DNA of 64,000 nt from Hymenochaete sp. R1 (GCA_019400425.1 JAFREE010000013.1:186001-250000), one strand, 5' to 3'; numbered from the stretch's first letter, positions 48,769-60,389 are shown. The notes: generated from the letters alone by a model not told the origin. Translations and numbers: made by a program.

Positions 48769-48945
48769 ATGGGGGAGAACGGTGGCAACCACGAAATCGC
48801 ATCATCCTTATTCGCCACGATTGTATATGTTTCTCTATCTCGCTTCGCGTCTAAGCAACTTTATACTGTACACTCTAATGCGAATCACTTTCTTTGTTTC
48901 AATCGCTTTCAGAACCAAATTCGACAACACCAACCTCATGCTACC

Positions 48946-49922
48946 TCAAAGAAACTGGATGCGGACATATCCTTCTTTAAGGAGTGGCAGTTCGACTATG
49001 TTGACTTTCAAGTTCCGGATCAATCCTTCGGATGTTTTATAACCTTCACTATTTTCAACAGGACTTGATACTTGTCCGGATGTCGAAGGTGTGGGAAACC
49101 GAGATCGAGCATGGGATTGAGTAGCGGGAGCAACACTGTCGTTGGACATGCTCCGAGTTACCCTGCCACTGCTCGTATCTGCGTAGTCGGAATCATCGTC
49201 AAAGGATGGTGAGATGGTTCCTATGGATGGAGTACTTTGGATGGCATCGGTGATAGCATAGGCAGGGGACTTGACGATATCGGGAGCGTGCGGGCTGGGA
49301 GACAGCGATCGCGTTTCCGGTGTCTGTGAAAGACGATGAATATTTTCCAGAAGCTCGGATATGACCTGGACTTCACGATTAACCTTGTCATAAATGGGCT
49401 TTGGAGGGCGCTGAGCTCGTTGGTTCTGCTGTAGCATTTCTTGACGAAGTTTCAGCCTAGGGAAGCGTTGTTTTCTTCTTGTGCGCAGCACTCACTGAAT
49501 TAGAAAACTCACTGAGTTTCGGAGCAAAAAATTCTGTGGCTCAAGGCAATCCTATAGTCCGCTCTCAAGTTTCCTGTACCAGTATTGCGCACAAACACAG
49601 ATGCCGCCCCACATAGTCGGCAATACTCCGTAGTCTCCGTGGCAATAGTGTTCTCGTCTTGCTCAAGGTATTGGAGTGTCTGGCCAGTGGAGTGTGGAAA
49701 AATCGCTTCTCGTAAGGTCCTCTCGGACCCATCATCAAGAATGACATGAGTTTGTTTTGGCTGGCCTTTGGGATAGACTATTTTACTGTAGCGCAATTGG
49801 AGTTTCAGCTTTCACGACTTGGACCCGATCGTGTTTCAAAACGAAACCCTTGTAGTACGAATAAGAGCTTACAATTGGAAGACCTTGCCATCCTCGCGTT
49901 TAAGTAATGCTAACCTGAGCAT
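48946..49922 (-). CDS. Tandem family copy A: zinc-finger-like protein with RIQFL tail
   Basis: The predicted 277-aa protein has exons 49922-49873, 49785-49513 and 49456-48946, phase-consistent. Exon 1 encodes MLRLALLKREDGKVFQ, exon 2 THVILDDGSERTLREAIF and YLEQDENTIATET, then the finger CRLCG...24 residues...HRIFC (C-x2-C-x24-H-x3-C). Exon 3 starts with a helical Q-L-K-L-R-Q-E-M and contains AYAITDAIQSTPS in a Ser-rich linker. It ends VELPLLKEGYVRIQFL. An upstream exon is possible (a gtaagt donor lies before the chosen ATG), so the N-terminus is the least certain of the four. I do not recognise a named domain; the finger pattern recalls an unnamed C-x2-C...W/R..H-x3-C motif seen in many mushroom proteins. 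Confidence 0.8.
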
Positions 49923-50584
49923 CTCCCTGCTCTTCCTTCTAGTTTGCTTGTCACATGTTCGACTTACCACTGGCATAGTAGCTCTTGCGCAACGACGATG
50001 TCACCAAAGGTTTGAAAGGCAAGGCAAGGTACAAGACAACTCTAGCGCCCTCGGCGTCATGATTATGACATATGGGCGTTGTGGACACGAGGCGAGCTAG
50101 AGCCTACTAGGAGTCTAAATAGTAGAAAATATTACTGTACGTAATCGTTGATAGCAGACCCATTGTTGAAACTGCATTGTCAATGCGGTTCAATCTCCGA
50201 GCAAAGAAATCACACGAATATCTACTACCAATGGCTTCAAGTTACACTGACTCAACTCGAACTTTACTTCGATCCAAGTTCATCCAACGTGCTCATTCAG
50301 ACGCGTAGCAAGAGCACATTTAGTTCAGGTACGTGGAGCATGAACGAACATCCCATCACGATTAACTTCTGGATCTTGCAGTGATAGACTATCTTATGCT
50401 TGCTTTGTTAAAATATTATCTGTCGAGACGTTGTGTGACACTTATCTGGAGTCAGTATGGTTATCTTTATTTCAGACGACCCTTAGACATAAGACTCGCG
50501 GTCCTGCAGCCTGTCAATTCGACACTCCTTGGGATGAGCAATATACTATTTTGTTTGCAGTTCATTTTATAAAGCACCGTGCCT
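49923..50584. other. Intergenic spacer between copies A and B
   Basis: It contains the promoter of A and the 3' flank of B. No gene fragment of the family was recognised in it. Confidence 0.5.
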
Positions 50585-51566
50585 TTAGAGAAACTGAATC
50601 CGAATAAATCCTTCTCGAAGGCGTGGAAGATCGACCACGTTTGTCTTCTTCACCAATCCACTGGATGTGTAAGCCCCGTCTTCTATATCGGAGGTCGAAA
50701 TGCAACCGGAACCTGATGTTGTGCGACGGTCGTTCTGAATAAGGTATCCAGTGTCTTCCGAGCATTGCTCGCGCCTTGCATCAGCCTGAAGAATCGCCCC
50801 AATACCGTTCAATTGAGAAGACTCGAGATCACTACCGAGTGAAGATCCAAGTAATGGAATGGTGCCCTCAGACGGCGTACTTTGAATGGCATCAGTGATC
50901 GCGTAAGCTGGTGTTCCTTCGTTTTCATGGACCTGCAGAGATCGATATTGTTCCTTAAATTCATCGGGCAAATGCTGACCATTCTCCGAGAATGTACGCT
51001 TGTCAGTGGATTTTGGATTCAAGTTGCCGCCGCTCCCTGACCTAAGTGGTACTTGTCGGCACTGTGAAAGTTTCTCCCGACGAAGTCTCGACCTTAGAAA
51101 AACATTTGTCATTGCTTCAGGTTTTGAAGGATGTAACTCACTGAGTTGCATGACAAAAGAGCCTGTGTCTCAAAGCCGCCCTATAATCGGGCCCAGTCGC
51201 TGCATTGCCAAACGAAGATACCTTCCCACATAATCGGCACTTCTCCGCGCTCTCCAGCATAGTGGTATTCCTGTCGTTTTCAAGGTATCGTCGACTTTGG
51301 AACCGTTTTGTAGAAGTCGGAAATATTGCCTTCCACAAGGTGACCTTTAACCCATCCAAAAGCACATATCTTCGATCGTGTGCTTTGCCGTATACGGATC
51401 TTTTGTTGGGTTAAAACAAACAGACGGTCAACAGCAAAATACGAAAATATTCAACTAATGGTCATAGAACTCACACTTCCACAATTGCGCCATCAGCACG
51501 CTTGATCAAGGCCAAGTCGGATCGATCTTCTTGATTGGTTTTGTTAACGACGTTCCGCCTTGCCAT
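50585..51566 (-). CDS. Tandem family copy B: zinc-finger-like protein with RIQFL tail
   Basis: The predicted 285-aa protein has exons 51566-51475, 51399-51142 and 51092-50585. Exon 1 gives MARRNVVNKTNQEDRSDLA and IKRADGAIVEV; exon 2 RRYVLLDGLKVTLWKAIF, YLENDRNT and the finger CRLCGKVSSFG...YRAALRHRLFC (C-x2-C-x20-H-x3-C). Exon 3 begins S-R-L-R-R-E-K-L and shares PAYAITDAIQSTPSEGTI with copy A. It ends VVDLPRLREGFIRIQFL. All splice borders follow GT-AG and restore the frame. Function is unknown. A single Cys2-His-Cys finger plus basic segments would suit nucleic-acid or protein binding, which is inference. Confidence 0.85.
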
Positions 51567-52257
51567 GACCCTGGACAGTCGATTTGGGGCAAAAAAAATG
51601 CTACAAGGACAAAAACGTACGGACACCCGCTGGGCTTATTATATGGCACTTTGATAATACCGCTGAAATAGGTATGCCAATGATAAGAAAAACCGAGAAG
51701 TCGCGGCAACGTACGTCGCTGGACTTGCCGGGTTCCAAATGATATGAAGATCACTGGAGAAAAGAAGGATATCTTTTCGTTATCTAGATCGTCTAGACTT
51801 GTAAACTAAGATGTTTCGTTAATTTGTCCAAGAATACTTCGGAAACTTCATTTGCGAGGCTACGCAGGACACTAGAACTAGCAGAAGAAAGAAGGGAAGA
51901 ACGACGCCGTCGATGGGGCTTCATGTTATACGATAATATGACTCAGAATCACGATTCGTTCAGAAACCTGCTCTGCGAAAACAATAATTGCCTTGTGTGA
52001 TCAATTGCTGAATGGAACCCTTTATAAAAACTAGTGAGACTCACTGGCACTATTCCAGATAATTAAGCCCACAGGCATTCTGCTTTGACTACGCGATAAA
52101 CTTCGAACCCGGCACGAATATCCAAAGTAGACTATTTAGGGTATTTTCCTTCAAGATTGGATCAGACTCAGAAATCAGGCGAGCATTATGGGAAAATCAG
52201 CCCACCAGCCAGGAATCCGTTCGACGTTCAATGTTATTCATGGACGAGCAGTACGGC
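51567..52257. other. Intergenic spacer between copies B and C
   Basis: Nothing beyond promoter and 3' flank is seen. Short frames are uncharacteristic. Confidence 0.5.
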
Positions 52258-53210
52258 TCAAAGAAATTGAATGCGTACGTATCCTTCTTGAAGGCGAGGA
52301 AGTTCAAGTATCTGTACTTGATGAGGCTGTCTACCTGGCCTTTCATCCACTCCAACAACTGCGGTAGAAGAAGGCATATCCAGCGCACCCCAAGAACATG
52401 ATGATTGACTCCGTATAGATCCTTCAAAATTTCTTCGGCTCGCGGAGATTTGTGTCGGCTTTTCATATAGTACTTTCTTCTGGGTCGCAGGAAGTCCGTA
52501 TGCATCGGGGATCGGGGGTCGATGACTGCCTTCCGAATGTGAGCGTGAGTCTCCAGACTCTCCATCATCGGAAGAGCCGGCTAGGAACTCCGGAAGATTA
52601 GGGCGACTCCGGGTTTCAATGATACGAGAATGAACCTCCTGTTGAAATTCGGGACCGCCGTCCGCTCTTGACTGCCGTAATGGTAAGGTGGAGGAAACAC
52701 TGCGCGACATCACTTCCCAATGCTTCTGCTCTTGCAGCTTTTCCCTAACAAAATCGTCACAATTAGCATGGGTGGAGGATACATAGTATGGAGTGTGATA
52801 TAAAAATGCTTACTGCAAAGGCTTACAAGTAAGCCTATGGTTAAGAGCGCTTCTGAAGTCACCGAACGTTTGACTTGGACTTTTATATTTACATGAAAGT
52901 CCACACAGAAGACAGCACACGGCATCATTAAAGACGGCTGCATTTTCATCCCGCTCGAAATACGCTCGGGCCCGTTTAGTGTAACGTTTTCCCTTAAACA
53001 TAAAGCGATTAGCCGCTATCGGCGTCCCATTGTCAAGGACCATCTGATTTTGTCTGCGACGAACGAGTTTTCTAAATCGAGAGGAGCAATAGCTGATCAG
53101 CAAGTTATCACTGAGGTGCTCAATCTGACAACTCACACCGTTACGATGGTGCCATCTTCCTGCTTTAAAAGCGCATCTTCTGTTTTCTCTGTTGGTAATC
53201 GAATGCGCAT
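52258..53210 (-). CDS. Tandem family copy C: zinc-finger-like protein with RIQFL tail
   Basis: The predicted 272-aa protein has exons 53210-53137, 53071-52814 and 52744-52258. Exon 1 is MRIRLPTEKTEDALLKQEDG followed by TIVTV; exon 2 has QMVLDNGTPIAANRFMFKG, AREYF-like ARAYFERDENAAV and the finger CLLCGLSC...FRSALNHRLTC (C-x2-C-x21-H-x3-C). Exon 3 starts EKLQEQKHWEV, the same helix as in D, followed by a Ser/Arg-rich linker without the A/B motif. It ends ILELPRLQEGYVRIQFL. In exon 2 it is closest to D (D-N-G-x-P, E-R/R-R-D-E-N-A). Confidence 0.85.
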
Positions 53211-54032
53211 TTGTACGATTCAGAGACCTGCGGTGTCTTGAAATAGAAGAGCCGGAGGGAAATGAGTGAAACAGAAAAACAAGGAGGTTAGCTGTATCAT
53301 TTTCTACGCTTTTATAATCGAAACATCAGCAGTAAGACAGCGTGGAATCTTTTCTCCTCATGCACCACTTTCCATCACCATGATCCGTACTGAATACTGA
53401 TAGGAGCTACTTCTTATAGGCTTCATGTAAATGCATCGATCGCGAGCAACGAGGTAGCCTCATGTCTTCCTTGTCATGAGGTGATGATTCTGACAGACTA
53501 GTACCAGTAATTTGATCCTTATCGATGCCATGACATGCCTCGAGAGATAACCCGTGTCTTCTTCCGTACGGCAAATATAGAAGGAGTCGAAATGGGAGAT
53601 CGTAAACGGGCGGAACAACGGACAGCGAACAATGTTTGCAGCTGAAGCATGGGGCGGAACCGATTCAGCCTCATACTCGAACAACTTCTCATATGTACAT
53701 ATGCTGAAGGAGCTTCACGCTTTGCAATCACGGTTCACTTGGGCAAGTGCATTAAAAGATAAATTGTCTGTATGATTAAAGTTACCCAAATGGATATCGC
53801 TGGAAAAAGATCAAGTGGAACTTACAACATCAGCTATTTTTGTAGAAGTCCACGCTAAAGTGATTCAGTTGGATCTTTTGACCTGAAAGTAAGTTCGAGA
53901 GAATGGAAACCATCTTCGCATTCCACATAAGCTTCAGTCGCCGCAGCGCAAATGAACGTTTGAAGCAGCTCGGCTCAGCAGCTACGAAAATAGTTTATGA
54001 TAAAATATAATTTGAAGAAGAGCATTCAGGTA
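53211..54032. other. Intergenic spacer between copies C and D
   Basis: The longest spacer of the array. A minus-strand frame of 74 codons at 53460-53684 has no finger or tail and is not called. No other feature seen. Confidence 0.5.
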
Positions 54033-54994
54033 TTAAAGAAACTGAATTCGTACGAAGCCCTTTCGCAGGGAAGGGAGATCGATGAAATGTACTTGCGTAT
54101 CTGGTTTGCTCGTTCTCTTCTCCGTGCCGATTACAGTATCTGACGGAGACATGCTCGACCTAGCATGCGACGTTGGCGAATGATCCTGTATTGAGCCATA
54201 AGTGGTCCATTCCCTCGTAGAAGATACGGCTGTGTTCAAATGCGACGGCGGCGGGATCTTCTTCTTGGTCGTGGTAGGAGAAGCAGAATGCTCAAGGGCT
54301 GGCGGGTGCTTACTGTCTTCAACATACATGTCGTCATCGTCATCCGATGAGTCACTACCAACTCCATTAGAACGCGCTGACGGTGACCCGAGATTCGGAA
54401 GACATTGGGGCTCAGTGGGATGTGTACGAGAGTCTTTCACTGAAGGGAGGCTGTTACTTGCTTCGTCCTGAAGAAGCGACGAACTGGGAGATGAATTACG
54501 GAGCTCGTCTTGCCGACACTTCTCCTCTTGCAGCTTCTTCCTTTCAGTGGGCAAAGTACATATCACTGACGAGCTAAATGCGGAAAGAGAAAATTCATAC
54601 TTACTGTAACCGCTTGCACCCGACTACGTGAGCGAAACTGCTCCGGAAGTCCAAGTTTCTCTTGCCCTTAAACTTAGTTTCATGGCCACACGCAAGACAC
54701 TCCACGGTACTGTTCGTGACTATTGCATTCTCGTCTCGTCTGAAGTATTCCCGGGCTCGTTCATTGACATAAATCGTTTTGAACAGAAACTGTGCAGGGG
54801 TTACCGGCGACCCGTTGTCGTAAATCAAGGAACCTTTTGAACTGCGGATCATTTTCCTGAGCCAAAAAATTCGTTTGCAGTTGAGCAGTATGGTAAGAAT
54901 TAGAAACAAACTAGACTTACACTATTATAATATTGCCATCTTCTCCTCTTATAAAAACATTTTTCCCGTCTCTTGTTTGCGGCGTTGCAGACAT
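54033..54994 (-). CDS. Tandem family copy D: zinc-finger-like protein with RIQFL tail
   Basis: The predicted 277-aa protein has exons 54994-54921, 54856-54605 and 54540-54033. Exon 1 is MSATPQTRDGKNVFIRGEDG followed by NIIIV; exon 2 has SLIYDNGSPVTPAQFLFKT, NERAREYFRRDENAIVTN and the finger CLACGHETKF...FRSSFAHVVGC (C-x2-C-x19-H-x3-C). Exon 3 begins KKLQEEKCRQDEL and carries an acidic patch (DSSDDDDDMYVED) in the linker. It ends FIDLPSLRKGFVRIQFL. It is the upstream-most copy of the array. Function unknown. Confidence 0.85.
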
Positions 54995-55760
54995 AAGGAA
55001 GCGTAGAGGCTTTCAAGGAGTTTGAAGATAGGGAATCAAATGCAAGACTGAAAGGTTGGGAAAAGACAGAGAGCTCGCCTTTTGTATACCTCTCGCGATA
55101 AAGCATCGCTGAATGAGGACGACAATGTCACAATGACGAGGTACAGCGATCTCGTCGGATGTATTACACCGTATTTAGTAAACCTTCTATCCATTATCTG
55201 TCGTATCGCTCAGCTCTGTGACCCAGTGAACTTGAACCATACTGATTCTATGGTAGAATAAAATTGTCGCCTTTTAGTTTATGGTCTGCTCAAAGGCAAC
55301 GAGGTCGAAACGTGCCAACCGATCGGTTTATTTGTTCGGTTCGACGCCTACGTCAGTTAGAGGAGAGCGAACACAAGACAAAACGTGCTTAGTACAAAGT
55401 ATCCTGCTCCCCCACGTGCAATCTTGCCTTTCAACGCGCCCTTTGTTACACTACATCCTCCGCCACATCTACATCCAACCATGTTTTCAAAAAAAAAACT
55501 TTGCCGTTGTTATCGTATGTCGGAATATAAAGGGCTTGTTACTTTCGAGTTCGCTCGTCTCGATACTTCTGCCTTTGAGTCAATGGCGCCTCATTGATGC
55601 CGTGCGGTAGCAGAAATTACCGATGAATGAAAATCATAAGGGAAATGCCGTTTCCCATTTTGATTCCCTAAAAATAATTTATTAGACTCCATTACGTAGA
55701 ACTTGTCACAAAAGCAGGCTGACCTCACAGAAGAGAGTAAAGCATATGGGGAAACAATGT
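54995..55760. other. Intergenic region
   Basis: It contains the promoter of copy D and the 3' flank of the TFIIIA gene. A plus-strand frame of 109 codons at 55281 lacks coding character. Nothing else recognised. Confidence 0.5.
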
Positions 55761-57528
55761 CTATTGGCTTAGAGATCGAGGTTGCACGCCGCGAATTATT
55801 TTCAGTAATGTAGTCGTTTGATCCTTATCAAGCTCAATACGGTGCAATGACGACAGATGGCGCCGTAAGTCATATGCACGACTGAATACGAATGGACAAT
55901 GCGATTGAGACGAAGTACTAGTAGTAACGTCGGTAGCTTCTGTTTGACTTGCTGGTGCATCACGCACGAGTTCTTCGCTTAGAAATCGCGAAAGAATGCA
56001 GATGTCGGGACATGCGAATGTTCTTGCATTTTCTGCAAGACGCGTTTTTGCTTTGTCTGCATAAGCCTTGCCTGTCAATATATCGATAAAGTTGGCTCCG
56101 GACATGGAGCTGGTGCGGTCGGCCTGTGTGTACGGCTGACTGAAAAGAACGTCATGTTCTTCACGATCAACGGGGACGTGGGTACGAGTGATATGTCGCT
56201 GCAGAAGGTGCTTATATCCGAATGTAGCATCGCATTGGCCTTCCGTGCAGACGAAGTCTCGTCTTTTAAGATGCCCGACGTGAATGTGCGTCTTGAGCGC
56301 TTTTTTCTTCATGAAAAGAGCGAGATTAAAAATGGGACGAGACATTGAATTACTCGAGGCAACATACCGACTTGAAATCCTTCGTACAACCTTCTTCCTC
56401 GCATTTCCAATCTCGCCCAATCTCGCCGCCTCTCCGTCTCTTCCTCACGTGTACCACACCCTCATCATCTGCGTCACTTCCAGGATCCGATGCAAGTCCT
56501 TCCTCGATATTATATTCCTCGTGAATTTTGAGATGTCCGCGCAGGCCATTTTGCTGCGTGAATGTCTTCCCTTTGCATTCCGAATATGGACATGTCGGTG
56601 GATGCGCTTCCCGCGTATGAGCTTGCAACAGAGACCAAGTCCGGAAGGATCCAGGAGGATCTGATTGAAGGCAAGTTGGATGCGAGCATTTGTATCTGTG
56701 TTCTAAGAATATGAAAGTCAGCGAGAATTGGAGAAGGGTCACCCAAGCAAATACCGTTGTGCGTCTTTTCATGGACTTTCAGCTTCTGGTGCGTCGAGAA
56801 ACTTTTATCACAACCTTGGTAATCGCACAGAAATAATTTCGTTCCTTCAGGACAATGCGTACTTGCAAAATGGGCCCGCAGTTGATTGTGTTTAGAAAAT
56901 GCTTTACCGCAGTCTTCCGCTGTGCACTTAGACAGATATTTAGGAGTGCCCTCTAAATGTAAAGGATCAGAAAGCGCACCTTGAATCGTTTCTCCCCTAA
57001 ATGCCAATCTGCATGTCTCTTGAGGTGTTGGGCGGTCCAGTATCTCTTCCCGCAGTCCACTAACCCACACACGAAAGGCTTATCAGCCTCTTCCAAATGC
57101 GAACGTCTATGAGCTTGAAGATGGCTCTCCCGAAAATATGTTTTGTTACACGTATCGCAAGCATATGGCCTCTACTATCCAAGTCAGCTCTTTGAAAATT
57201 TCCGAAGTATGTGGTGCCCGATACTTACCTCGCCTGTATGAGACCTCTCATGCTCCTGCAGCCGTGAAGGCTTTTTATATGCTTTCCCGCATCCATCGAA
57301 TTCACAGCGATACCGTCTGCCAGTATTTGAAGTGGGCGCCTCGCTTAGTTGAATACAACCCTCTCCTTGTCGCTCAACTTCATTTTCTGTAGGTTCAAAT
57401 TCGGAGTTGTTGTCAGAGCCAGACTCGATAGTGCTTCCTCCAGACAAATGCAGCACATATCGTTCTCTCCTCTTCCTTTTCCCGAGAACGATTGTAGATA
57501 TCGAGCTGGACACTGTGGTTCCGACCAT
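55761..57528 (-). CDS. Transcription factor IIIA-like C2H2 zinc-finger protein
   Basis: The protein has about eight or nine C2H2 fingers and would bind the internal control region of 5S rRNA genes for RNA polymerase III. The first ATG of the frame is at 57528 (MVGTTVSSS). Fingers in order: YRCEFDGCGKAYKKPSRLQE, YACDTCNKTYFRESHLQAH, FVCGLVDCGKRYWTAQHLKR, then H-L-G-E-K-R-F-K-C-T across a 53-base intron with DCGKAFSKHNQLRAH, LFLCDYQGCDKSFSTHQKLK, YKCSHPTCLQ..., TCPYSECKGKTFTQQNGLRG, and after an acidic/basic linker WKCEEEGCTKDF and FVCTEGQCDATFGYKHLLQR. The GEKRFKCT linker and KHNQLRAH finger are characteristic of TFIIIA finger 4. A degenerate last finger (CPFVFSRAYDLRRH) closes the protein. 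The start lies 182 bases from the divergent STT3 gene. Confidence 0.88.
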
Positions 57529-57710
57529 GGCGGCGGGAGCCAAAAAAAATGATGACACGGATGTCGGCAAGAAACGCGACGCGCGAGATCCGCAGCATCA
57601 TATCCTCCTTCCTTCACTGACACGTATCACATACATACTTAACAACGACGACGACGACCATTCCCGCCTTCCCTTTCCCTGCTCGCTGTCGCCATTGTCG
57701 GTGAACAGCC
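57529..57710. promoter_or_regulatory. Very short divergent promoter (TFIIIA and STT3)
   Basis: Only 182 bases lie between the ATGs of two essential housekeeping genes on opposite strands, so promoter and 5' UTR elements must overlap. A gac-triplet run is near 57645-57660. Confidence 0.6.
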
Positions 57711-60389
57711 ATGCCAGCGGCATACTCTTTGCCGTCGGGCTTACCGTCCTCAACTGTCTCCAATACTGCTTCCCTTTTGCACATCGTAGCTCTCGTCTTC
57801 ATCTCTGGCGCTGCAATCGCTTCTCGTCTGTTCGCTGTCATTAACTACGAAAGCATCATTCATGAATTGTAAGGAGATTTGTCTCTTAGTATGTAGAGAA
57901 GCTAATACTGAATACTTTAACAGTGATCCATGGTTCAACTAGTAAGCATAAGCCAAACTCCTCATAAGTTACCTTGAAGTTAACGACGTGTCAAGCCGTG
58001 CAACGAGGGTGTTGACAGGAAAAGGGTTCTATGTAAGTCGAGCTCATCTTTCTTAGTCGTTTTGCTTCTAAATTTGCATCTCAGGAATTTTGGAATTGGT
58101 TTGACCCGACTGCATGGTACCCTCTCGGGCGTGTTGTCGGTGGGACCATCTACCCCGGTCTCATGGCCACCAGCGGTGTCATCTACAATGTCCTTCACCA
58201 TTTTAGTCTGCCCGTCGATATTCGCAATATATGTGTCTTGTTGGCCCCAGGATTCAGTGCTTTGACTGCCTGGTCAACGTACATGTTCACGAAGGAAATG
58301 AAGGACCAGAGTGCTGGGCTCCTTGCCGCCATCTTCATTGGAATTGCACCAGGATATATTTCTCGTTCAGTCGCGGGATCCTACGATAATGAAGCTATCG
58401 CCATTTTCCTTCTCATGATCACTTTCTTCCTTTGGATTAAGGCTTTGAAGACAGGAAGTGCGTTGTACGGTACTGGTGCCGCGCTATTCTACTTTTACAT
58501 GGTTGCAGCGTGGGGTGGTTATGCATTCATTACCAACATGATCCCTCTTCACTCGCTTGTCCTTCTTCTCATGGGCAGGTACTCCAGCCGTCTCTATGTC
58601 GCATACTCTTCGTGGTATGCTGTTGGAACGCTTGCCAGTATGCAGGTTCCATTCGTCGGCTTCCAACCCGTGCGGACGAGCGAACACATGGCAGCATTAG
58701 GTGTCTTCGGTCTCCTTCAACTAGTTGCGTTTTCCGACCTCGTGCGTTCGCATGTGTCATCCAAACAATTCAGATCCCTCCTTCAAGTATCGGTAGTAGC
58801 CCTCGGTCTTTTGGGAGCCGCTGCGTTCGGCGTCATGACGATGAAAGGTTGGATCGCTCCGTGGACTGGACGTTTCTATTCCCTCTGGGACACAGGCTAC
58901 GCAAAGAAATACATACCCATCATTGCTTCCGTCTCGGAGCACCAACCTACTGCCTGGCCTTCATTCTTCATGGACTTGCACTTCCTCATCGTTCTGTTCC
59001 CGGCTGGCGTGTTCATGTTATTCAAGGAACTTCGCGATGAACATGTCTTTGTCATCATCTATGCAGTCGTCGGGAGCTATTTCGCAGGGGTCATGGTACG
59101 ACTTATGCTGACTCTTACCCCTTGTGTCTGCGTTACTGCAGCCATCGCTTTATCGACCCTCCTGGAACAATACATGGACCCACACGAGCCCGTAGAAGAA
59201 GAAGCTTCCGCTGTCGATGATGGAAAGAGTGAGCGCAGCTCTAACGAGTCGGCTGGCGCGTCTGCACCAAGCAAAAAAGCGAAGAAAGCTGCTCCTCCAC
59301 CGAATGATATTTCTGCAAAATTTGCAGCATTTGTGACACCGGGCACGAACCGTGGCGTCTTCGGTCTCGATACGCGCTTGATCGTTCTTCTGAATGCGTT
59401 ATTTATGCTCTTCGCCTTTGTTACGCATTGCACCTGGGTCACCTCTAACGCGTACTCGTCGCCATCAGTCGTGTTGTCTTCAAACAATGCAGATGGTTCG
59501 AAGCACATCATCGATGATTATAGAGAAGCATATTACTGGCTTCGTCAGAACACACCGGAGTCTGCCGTAGTCATGAGCTGGTGGGACTATGGGTACCAGA
59601 TTGCGGGTTTCGCAGACAGGACCACGCTCGTCGACAATAATACTTGGAACAATAGTAAGCTCGCATCATTTAATTTTGTTAGCATCTCTTATTTCGTTTT
59701 AACAGCCCACATCGCGACCGTTGGCAAAGCCATGGCGAGCCCTGAAGAAAAGTCTTATCCGATTCTCTTGAAACATGACGTCGACTACGTTCTCGTCATT
59801 TTCGGAGGCCTCCTTGGTTACTCTGGCGATGACATCAATAAATTTCTTTGGATGGTCCGGATTGCGCAGGGTGTGTGGCCAGATGAGATCCAGGAACCGC
59901 AGTACTTTACTCCGAGGGGAGAGTATCGTGTCGATGCTCAGGCTAGCGACGCGATGAAGAACAGTCTCATGTATAAGATGTCTTACTACAGGTCTGTCCA
60001 TAAGATTATGCGCGAAATCATAGCCTCAATGGTTTATTAGGTTCAACGAACTTTTCATGGGTAACCCTCCCGTTGACCGCGTTCGTGGCCAGCAGCTCCC
60101 TGTTACCGGGCCAACGCTTGATTACCTTGGTGAGTTGTATTCGACATTACTATCCAATGCAAATCTTGAACCTTCAAGTAGACGAAGCATTTACATCCGA
60201 GAATTGGATTGTGAGTCTGACGTAAATGTACAAACTGCACTCCAATTTGACTATGAATTGTAGGTCCGTATCTACCAGGTCAAGAAAGAAGATCCTCTTG
60301 GACGAGACCACAAGAGTGCGAATGCATTCAAGGAGGGCAAGAAGAGGAAACGTAGCCGACCTCTTGTTCGCCGGAAGGCCTTGGCGTAG
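57711..60389 (+). CDS. STT3: Oligosaccharyltransferase catalytic subunit STT3
   Basis: It transfers the lipid-linked glycan to Asn in N-x-S/T sequons in the ER membrane. The start ATG is at 57711 (MPAAYSLPSGLPSSTVS). Short exons carry INYESIIHEFDPWFNYRATR (the E-F-D-P-W-F-N/D motif, with catalytic metal-binding Asp) and GKGFYEFWNWFD. A long exon follows, with AWYPLGRVVGGTIYPGLM, SRSVAGSYDNEAIAI (second D/E motif), SVSEHQPTAW and SWWDYGYQIAGFADRTTLVD (WWDYG sequon-binding motif), then DVDYVLVIFGG. Small terminal exons give FNELFMGNPPVDRVRG, the D-E-A-F-T-S-E-N-W-I segment and VRIYQVKKEDPLGRDHK, ending in a Lys/Arg-rich tail. A Ser/Lys-rich insert (residues about 400-440) is typical of basidiomycete versions. 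The gene appears complete. Confidence 0.95.

Larger units (their letters stand above)
48946..54994 (-). repeat. Tandem array of four paralogous genes (unnamed family)
   Basis: Four head-to-tail minus-strand genes, here called copies A-D from left to right, are separated by about 660, 690 and 820 bases. Each has three exons with both introns in phase 2 at the same places: after the D-G-x-x-x-x-V motif and directly after the C-x2-C...H-x3-C finger. Each ends with R-I-Q-F-L-stop. Linkers are highly divergent, so the duplications are not recent or the linker evolves fast; A and B share an extra linker motif and are the closest pair. Confidence 0.9.

Noticed and set aside
53460..53731. Minus-strand frame between copies C and D as a possible fifth array member or pseudogene
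   Set aside because: It lacks the C-x2-C...H-x3-C finger, the R-I-Q-F-L tail and the intron positions. Similarity to linker words is chance-level.
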